Source: Onchidella celtica
Lineage: Eukaryota; Mollusca; Gastropoda; Systellommatophora; Onchidiidae
Length of the DNA stretch: 64,000 nucleotides
Direction of reading: 5' to 3'
Assembly: GCA_963931925.1 (NCBI GenBank)
Contig: OZ007567.1
Coordinates: 88,286,498-88,350,497 of the forward strand
Shown here piece after piece: positions 58,901 to 64,000 of the stretch. The notes beneath the pieces are model-generated. The model was not told the DNA's origin. It made no database searches and saw only the letters and a program-made list of their open reading frames with translations. The stretch's first letter is position 1; each line of letters starts with the position of its first letter. Position numbers and translations under genes: made by a program.

Positions 58901-61900
58901 ATTGCACATTAACACCTACATCCTTTCAAAGCCTCACCCTATTTCCTACTATCATTAGTAAATCAAACAGTAGACACATGAACACACCTCTGCTCCTGTG
59001 CGCAAGTTGCGTACACGTTTGGCTGGCACATACCCACTTGAGGCAGTGTGAACGCTGTGTGGTTTGTAGCTCTGAAGTTTGTAAAACTGAGGAACCTGTC
59101 AGTGACAAGTAACAAAAGTTTACTTTTTGTCTCTTCTAAAAACAATGGAAATACCAATATATTGAAGTATATGGAGAAAGGACTCCCAGCCCATATACTA
59201 AAAAAAAGGCCCAAATTTTAACAAGACCACTGCCGCTTGTACAGCTCCGATTTGCCTGATATTTTGAAGGTGCCTTCCTTTTGACCTGCAAAAGATTCTT
59301 TTCCAGATTTGGAGGCTTGAAATGGTGGACAAGTATTTTCTGAGTTAGCTTTGTGCTGCTGCAACTTTGCCTCCAATCTTTTCTCTTCCATAAATGCATG
59401 AGCTCATGGCGTCACCACTTCCTGCCGATGCCCTCACTGTTATTAAGGTATTATTAAAAAGACTGCCCAGTGCACATAGTATTGCCATTTCATGACAATC
59501 TGTGACTCAAATGCTGACAGCGTGCATAGGGTCTTAACACACAAAGTGAGTGCAGTAAGGCTTATCTAAAGCAAACAAACCAACATTAATAAATTAAACC
59601 CAAAGAAATGGAAAGGCCAAGTAGAACCATTATAATCTACCAGAAATGAAAATATTTATCTATTCCAGACAAGACATCAGCTGGTCATGTCATAAATATG
59701 ACAATGGTGTTCCTATCATGGAAAGCTGTCATGACAGTTTCCTGATGGAGCAAATGCAATGAGATCATAAAAATGGACTCGACAAGAAAATTTAACATAA
59801 TTTTAAGTTTTGCAACAACAACAAAAAAATAAACAAAAATCTATTTTGTCTACATCCCAAAATTTGAAAAAATGTACAGTTTTAACCTCTTTTTCATTCT
59901 AAACTAATTCCTTTGACTATTTTGTAGATCCAAGTTTGTAATACAGAGAAAGTTTTATCAGACATATCAGGGTTTTTTTTCTTTGGTAGGGGGGCTCAGA
60001 TTGAGATGCTATTTGGTGAGTATTCATTCTGTGCACAATTAAATAGATAAATCAGTACATACATAATTGAGTGAACAGATAAAAACAAATTCAATAAGTA
60101 AATAGACAGCTGTATAGGTAGACTTGTATGTAGATAAGTAAAGGAATTCAAAGTGAATAAATGGTTATTGAAATAAATATAGACATATTAGTTGGTAATT
60201 AAAAACTACTCACTTTCAGGTTGAAAAAAGGAACATCTCGCTTGACTACAATGTCTGTTGGAGTGAATGTAACTTGACCTAGTGCATCAGGTGCCTGAAA
60301 GTAAAGAAATGAAATTTATCACCTTTCACGAAAGTCACATCTGTTCACACAATTTATATTTACCATTTCATTTCAAGCATGAACTAGTTACATTTTCCTA
60401 TACATGTAGTAATAATAATGTTGAAAACAAGTACATGTAACTACTGATACACTGTTAATAAATTATCAAAGCTATATGAATTTAATTTTTCTGATTCCTT
60501 TAAACACATGAGTAATCACTGACCTTACAATAATGCATAATTTGAGCTTAATTTAGTTTCATTTACAAAAAAAATAAACAATTGGGCAGTTCACAGTTTC
60601 ACAAGTTCCAACTATAAAAATCAATGGCTTGTATCTGCCTTCATGTTTTCACTTGGAATTGTATTTCAAGTGTAAAACATGACATGGCAATATCTAATTT
60701 CCAAACTCCACAACTTTAAATTCCATTTGATATAAAGGTATCTAAGAAAAACAAAAGGATATCTTAGCTCAGTTTGAGGGAATGCGAAAATTATCTTCAA
60801 CAGAGATTGCATAATCATTAGGTTACAGCTTACCATATCATCTTTAACATTTGGAGTAACATATGTGGGGAACTTGTGCTTCTGGATTTTCTCTGATCTA
60901 AAGTTGGGCACTTCCTCTACGACTTCCTTCATTTCTAATCCCTCAATCCTTTCTTTGCTGTCACCTTAAAAATCAAACATGGATAATAAAAATAAAACAT
61001 ATTCTTTCTGCTGCCCAGAACATATGATAGTTCAAAAAGAAAATGAATTTTGAAGGTAACGAGAATAAGTTGGCCAGGAATTATGGCACACTTGTATATG
61101 TATACATTCCGTAAAACTGCAGGCAGGTCCATAACCTGTGATGTGTAGATGTATGTCGCGATCTGTGTTTTAGTATTGTAAATGCCGTGCAAGGCCACGG
61201 TTGAGTTCAATGGGTTTGTTTTTCACTGAGTCATAGTGTAGTGTCCATGAGCTGTTCTCGTGGGCAGCACGTTGTAAGTAATGTTTTTGACATAGAAACT
61301 GTTAGATGGAGAGAAAGTGTTGGGAAGGAAGAGGTGTAGGTAAACTAAGAATTGCGAAGCAGTTTTGGCCCGTGATTTATGAACAGTAAGGGAAAGGGGT
61401 GAGCAAAGGTTGTTTTCAGCGATATGCTTTGTGTCGAGGCGATGACCTTCGGTTTCTCGTGCAGTAGGAGATGGCACGAGTTCTAATCTTTTGCAGAGTC
61501 ATCTAATAGGATTTTTGGGTTTTTAAATTTTATTAACCTATTTAGAGGACGACCTTGTTTTTTAGTTGCAAGGCCATAGCTGACTTGCAGAATGCAGTAG
61601 TAGTAATAAATAATTCGGCAGGATGAGCTTGCATGGCTGAGCCAATCATATCTAGAGATCTCGACGGTAGTTTGCAGGATATTATATAAGTGGGCTCAAG
61701 ACCCCTGTAATTTGCCACATGTAGCTTTGTATCCATTTACGAGGTGACCGGCGAATTGGGTTCTCAAGCCAGATATGAAAACGAGACGCAGATGAGCAGT
61801 CTGAAAATACTCAATGTACGAGGAGCGAATGACAGAGATAGCTCCAGAGCCATAGTGTACCGGACCCTAGCCCACCAAAGCGATACTCTGAAACCACACT

Positions 61901-64000
61901 CACAATTGCCGTGAGTGTGCCAATGGTAAAGCATTTTGACTCATTGTTTTGTCTACCAGGAATTCAGCAGAAGTTCCCAGCATTGTAGGAAGTGTTCCAA
62001 GAGCCACCGCAGAGCAGCGCCGTTGTTGCATATAAAATGTCTGTTTGTAATTGAATTGGCGTATGCTTAAAAAGTGAAGAAATGTAACATCTGTATCTAT
62101 TAGTTAAGAAGTCAGTGAAGTAGAATCTGTATTTTATAAATCAGCAAGTGCCAAGACCATTTTTACTCAAATATAAATTGTAAATAAACTTTTATAGGTC
62201 CTTGGACGGCGAGTTGTGTGACTTGTAACAGCTGAAAGGATAGCGATTGTATTCCACTTGTGGAATACTTTCAAGTGAACATTAATATTGTCATTGGAGA
62301 CTCTTACTGCAACAGTTCAACTTTGTTATTGCAGTTGCCTTGAATTACATTATCCATCTTATTTGTAATTATTTTGAATATATTGTTGTGGCCCTGCAGG
62401 CCTGACGAAAACGAATCCTTTATTGTTTCTTTAGTATTTTAAGTGTGAACATTAGTGTGTTCGTCCGAGTGTGGGTTTGACCTTTTGCAGTGCAGTCAAA
62501 TGCCATGACCCACCTTGTGACACTGTAAACACAAATTTAAAAGCATACCTGCTAAGGCATTTGTGTTCAACAAGTTAATTTTGAAATAAATTCAATGTCC
62601 CACATCATGGAAAATAATATCAAAGGACCGCAATAACTGTATTTCAGCAAACACATATTCTGTTTTTCAGTTAATAAAATTGTTTCTTCGATCTTATTTT
62701 CAACCACTTTTATTCCATAACATCAAAGATTGTTCCAAATTACCTCCTTGAGAGCCAGTGTATTTTTGGTGCCTCCAGTCAATCACATAGTTTTTTAGTC
62801 CTTTCAACTTTATTGCAGCCCGATTACGAAGTATAATCTGTAATATAATGTTATATACATTTATGTGGTTTGATTTCAAAATGAAAGAAGTCCAGTGTTT
62901 ATATATTTTGAGAAAAACAACTGATGGCAGGAAATAATTACATGGAATAAACCAGGCTCCTGAGTTTGAATTTAAGAGCAGCATTATTTTAGTTCACATT
63001 ATAAAGATGATAATTTTCCATGATTATCATTTCCATACATTTTAACTTCATTCAACAAACAGCAACAAGTGCTTGAAATGACAGCAGTGGGAGCTACTAT
63101 CATATAAGGCCCCAAACCTCTTCATTTTCCTAAAGATGGTTATACAAACCAGAAAAGTAGAGGTCTTTACAATGTAGTGCAGTAAGTTGACAGCATTATT
63201 ACCATTTAGTCTACTATCTTTCTTGAGTTTGCATATTTACTGTTGTCACAATACTGCAATTTTTTTCATCAATGTAAATTTCAATTACTGTCAAAATATA
63301 AAATAGTAATCCATTAAATATTTCTGTCACTTCTCTTTAAAAATGCATCCACAAACATGCAAATGAGCATGTACATACAATTATTTGCACTACTGAATCT
63401 AAACTGAAACACAACTTTACCAATTAATTAAAAAAAACAGAGAAATACCACAACAGACAAGATTCAATAGAAAAGAAACGAAAAGAAAAGAAATAATCAA
63501 CTTACTGTTCTGGCTGCCTGAATGAATTTGTCCAAAGCAGCATGTCTGACAGCCCACATATCGTTGGTGTAGGTGTCAAATGTGGCATCCTCTGACCCAA
63601 GCTATGGATTACATGAATTTGCATGGTGAAATAACTACTTGAATTACATAATTATTATTACTCAGGACTGGTATATTATAGTATTTGTCAAACACTGTGG
63701 GCAGTTTCCATATCTGTGTCATGGAAATTAAATGAGGGCTGAATAGAGCATTCATAAACTAGTCATTATAGACACTACATAGCTCGGCACAACAGGTCTA
63801 TGATGAGATCAGGTGTTCACTATGATATCTGGAATGCCTTCGGATCATAATTCCTGCTCAAGGAGAAACAGCAGACACTCTTTATGCATGTTGGCATTTG
63901 GATTTTTCTTAGAACTGTTCGTATACAGCTTTCTTGGACAATATCCTTGAAGAAAAAATAAGATTACCTGGTCCACATTTCTGATTGTCCGACGATATGT
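43979..64000 (-). CDS. CFAP221: Cilia- and flagella-associated protein 221, C-terminal 14 exons
   Basis: Component of the ciliary central-pair C1d projection (PCDP1/FAP221), needed for normal ciliary beating. Exons: 64000-63968 (runs off the edge), 63601-63506, 62837-62744, 60964-60834, 60294-60214, 59095-58988, 58496-58284, 58034-57882, 49493-49393, 48524-48432, 47955-47845, 47045-47004, 45214-45143, 44105-43979 (TAA). All junctions are in phase: 484 codons plus stop. Motifs matching vertebrate CFAP221 as I remember it: KFIQAART, FFNLKVPQFYKL with HSVHTASSGYVP and RTGAEDEV, TPPDALFKSIEYPSLHIV, NPAPGLQVF, YAEVDYDYHLCPLPRYP, TQKRFLDRE and TIRGIMSWKKF. The tail after VWVPRW is acidic, then basic (EEELEYFMTKKYNRLGAKVKGK), and poorly conserved. 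The N-terminal ASH/MSP-like region lies outside the window. An 8.4 kb intron (57881-49494) holds the LTR element. Confidence 0.95.
49874..50746 (+). repeat. 5' LTR (873 bp)
   Basis: Starts TGTCACGAGTGGAG and ends GGGATTTGTGACA, with TG...CA borders. A poly(A)-signal-like TTTAATAAATG lies near 50636. A short internal duplication (TTGTTGCCATGTTGAT twice) lies near 50307-50361. Confidence 0.97.
50748..50760 (+). other. Primer binding site (tRNA-Pro type)
   Basis: TGGGGGCTCGTCC begins two bases after the 5' LTR. It equals the first 13 bases of the classical tRNA-Pro primer site known from murine leukaemia virus-type elements; the match stops after that. It is followed by a leader of about 940 bases before the ORF, with no further gene seen in it. 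Confidence 0.8.
51700..56331 (+). CDS. Retrotransposon gag-pol polyprotein (single ORF)
   Basis: 1543 residues, one frame. About residues 1-90: charged helix rich in Gln, Glu and Lys, probably coiled coil. About 100-270: retrotransposon gag domain. Two CCHC knuckles near 375-388 (CWTCGRVGHFSREC) and 393-406 (CWNCGRADHISVNC). Protease near 493 (LRDTGST). Integrase: HHCC zinc region about 680-735, then the DDE core with Asp in SIDLVGP (about 753), Asp in LSDRGAQF (about 813) and Glu in NGMCERLNSTL (about 849). Reverse transcriptase about 1130-1300 (RFCIDFRRLN, LTKGYWEIPL, active site FFDDI near 1278). RNase H from about 1425 (LRTDASDSGVGACLLQE, ERECLAIVW, TDHKPLTFL) to the end. Gag and pol are not split by a frame change. 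No envelope gene follows. Confidence 0.96.
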   Translation: MAELQQLMKLGKELGLEGEELRGWIKEQQAEMRDERAKDREQEKKAQEQEREFKQQEREAKAQEQEREIKLKEIEAQVKIAELELKKNTPAETAERQVHNKGGVRIKLPTFDDRKDDIDAFLYRFELNAQLQWGENKELWATYLASLLQGRALTYFKELQREDVQDYDKLKALLLRRFARTEEYFREQFRRARADTREDFAAFVARLTEYFANWVDLAHVGTDFAKLKDLMIRDQLYASCHKDLVAFLKENEPATVQEASKLAEAYRTAHPSKPVARAYVQDAGYVAVVEGSPAGLGDRSRQRGAYSGQAQGQRRGYHQSPAYGSGKFDLAGGLGRGNGRGRVVTFADDRRHRDSSSGRKGSRGPRPRAAQGAECWTCGRVGHFSRECRAAKCWNCGRADHISVNCPAGRIAANVDSSSSPCSPNKFHHAAACVTSDNGGGQYSKCPSCEKLLSSGVLPCGRKIPVINSCHTGGGLRVYPGFVGDEPVSVLRDTGSTVVGVHRDCIRDSQLTGETVPCIQFSGAIEKLPMARIMIDTPFLSGEVEAVVGCFPGAQLIIGNVSRVVSPSDENVQAWSQSKGIDFCAAVETRRRVADKDKIRPLATPAVNLDITPERLARLQREDPSLNPCFGEARTEKTRRYKNGSSSFIVQAGILFRKYVTVSSILKQVVVPALLIATVLHLAHDVPLAGHMGIARTKERVLKNFYWPSIHRDVQVYCKTCSACQKTTHKGRTPQAPLQKIPTVSEPFKKVSIDLVGPIHPATDRGNRFFLTVICNATRWPEAVPLRTITSEAVAEALFAIFARVGIPEQILSDRGAQFTSQMMKELFRLFSIQPITTTPYHPQANGMCERLNSTLKSMLRKVAADRPKDWDRYIPAVLFAYREVRQESTGFSPFEMMYGRSPRGPTDVLRDMMTSPSSGDDEQISVFQYLVDLRERLSSARTIAEEASGIASKRAKDYKDRGSKLRIFKPGDKVLLLLPTDHNKLLMTWKGPYVIERVVSKVDYAIHIDGASKVFHVNMLQRFYERPQYLCAQTRPEETVFSIACTGVVDQSDCDVSDTEAQEELQIQLPELTATQGYRDVKINPDLTSSRSRELETLLASFPDVVTDLPGRTTVIQHQIKLISDKPVFLRPYPLPFSSRDRVIKEVESMLKLDVIEPSTSPYSSPIVLVKKLDGSVRFCIDFRRLNTITVGDREPIPFQEELIASLAGSTWFSKIDLTKGYWEIPLTEESKQYTAFQTPIGLFQFKVMPFGLVNAPATFARLMRLVLKDIPNVVSFFDDIACHTSTWSDHIQTLTVIFQRLRHFGLTAKPAKMDLACPEIVFLGHIVGRGVQRPEETKIDKLVGLQIPKTKKQVRSLVGILNYYRKFIPNFSSLSSSLTDLTKKGQPDKVQWTSECQTSFDNLVTALSSSPILILPDFRSNFILRTDASDSGVGACLLQEKNECLHPVCYVSRKLLQRERKYSVIERECLAIVWSVQKLGRYLMGREFCIQTDHKPLTFLSKNRSSSPRLSRWALALQPYTFVIQPIPGTSNHIADYLSRA
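56674..56687 (+). other. Polypurine tract
   Basis: GGGGTGGGGGATGA directly abuts the 3' LTR, the expected place for plus-strand priming. It is preceded by a T-run. Confidence 0.75.
56688..57560 (+). repeat. 3' LTR (873 bp)
   Basis: Same length and ends as the 5' LTR. By eye two single-base differences separate them, about 0.2 percent. It is followed directly by CATAT, the second copy of the target duplication. Confidence 0.97.
61130..62530. repeat. Unclassified insertion-like block in CFAP221 intron
   Basis: This block differs from the AT-rich intron around it by its base composition. It contains a TATA-like ATATTATATAAGTGG near 61680, an AATAAA near 62180 and two good hairpins: CACACTCAC/GTGAGTGTG near 61900 and GTATTCCAC/GTGGAATAC near 62250. 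The layout (TATA-like box, then poly(A) signal) would suit an old solo LTR or another non-coding repeat, but no terminal repeats or target duplication could be fixed. No open frame of note. Confidence 0.3.

Noticed and set aside
62390-62425. Hammerhead-ribozyme-like CTGACGAAAACGAA
   Set aside because: The CTGANGA box is present, but a proper stem II and the GAAA box are not, so the core does not form.
1-64000. tRNA or rRNA genes
   Set aside because: No cloverleaf-compatible or rRNA-like sequence was recognised on either strand; only the retrotransposon primer site matches tRNA sequence.

Overview
The window is animal nuclear DNA. It is AT-rich, has short exons with GT-AG introns, and carries several families of transposable elements. 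It holds CFAP221, a protein of the motile-cilium central pair, and an adhesion G-protein-coupled receptor, so the host is a metazoan with motile cilia. The mix of repeats suggests a marine invertebrate (mollusc-like or invertebrate deuterostome), but the species cannot be settled from the sequence.

Three host genes can be read, all on the minus strand. (1) 17403 down to 700: 17 phase-consistent exons of an adhesion GPCR with a C-type lectin domain, a Thr/Ser-rich stalk, a GAIN domain with GPS cleavage motif, and the first four transmembrane helices. TM5-TM7 lie off the left edge and the N-terminal exons were not found. (2) 33259 down to 31060: a complete four-exon gene for a 210-residue secreted Reeler-domain protein. 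(3) 64000 down to 43979: the C-terminal 14 exons of CFAP221; its N-terminal exons lie off the right edge.

Mobile DNA fills much of the rest. Next to the lectin exon are a 1.5 kb non-autonomous inverted-repeat element (17420-18950), a 435 bp hAT-like MITE (19002-19436), a 3' scrap of one LINE (19703-19870) and a complete-looking 4 kb LINE with target-site duplications (20074-24048). A 5.4 kb Mutator-like transposon (33780-39225) has ends made of a 20-bp minisatellite and minus-strand coding for a PHD-like finger, an OTU protease, a conserved middle region and a DDE transposase. A 7.7 kb LTR retrotransposon (49874-57560) lies antisense in a CFAP221 intron. It has near-identical LTRs and the unusual gag-protease-integrase-reverse transcriptase-RNase H order typical of gmr1-like Ty3/gypsy elements.

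The three host genes show no functional link. 24.0-31.0 kb and 39.2-43.9 kb hold no gene I can support apart from one weak exon candidate. Exon coordinates were read by hand from splice signals, reading phase and family knowledge; no alignment was run.
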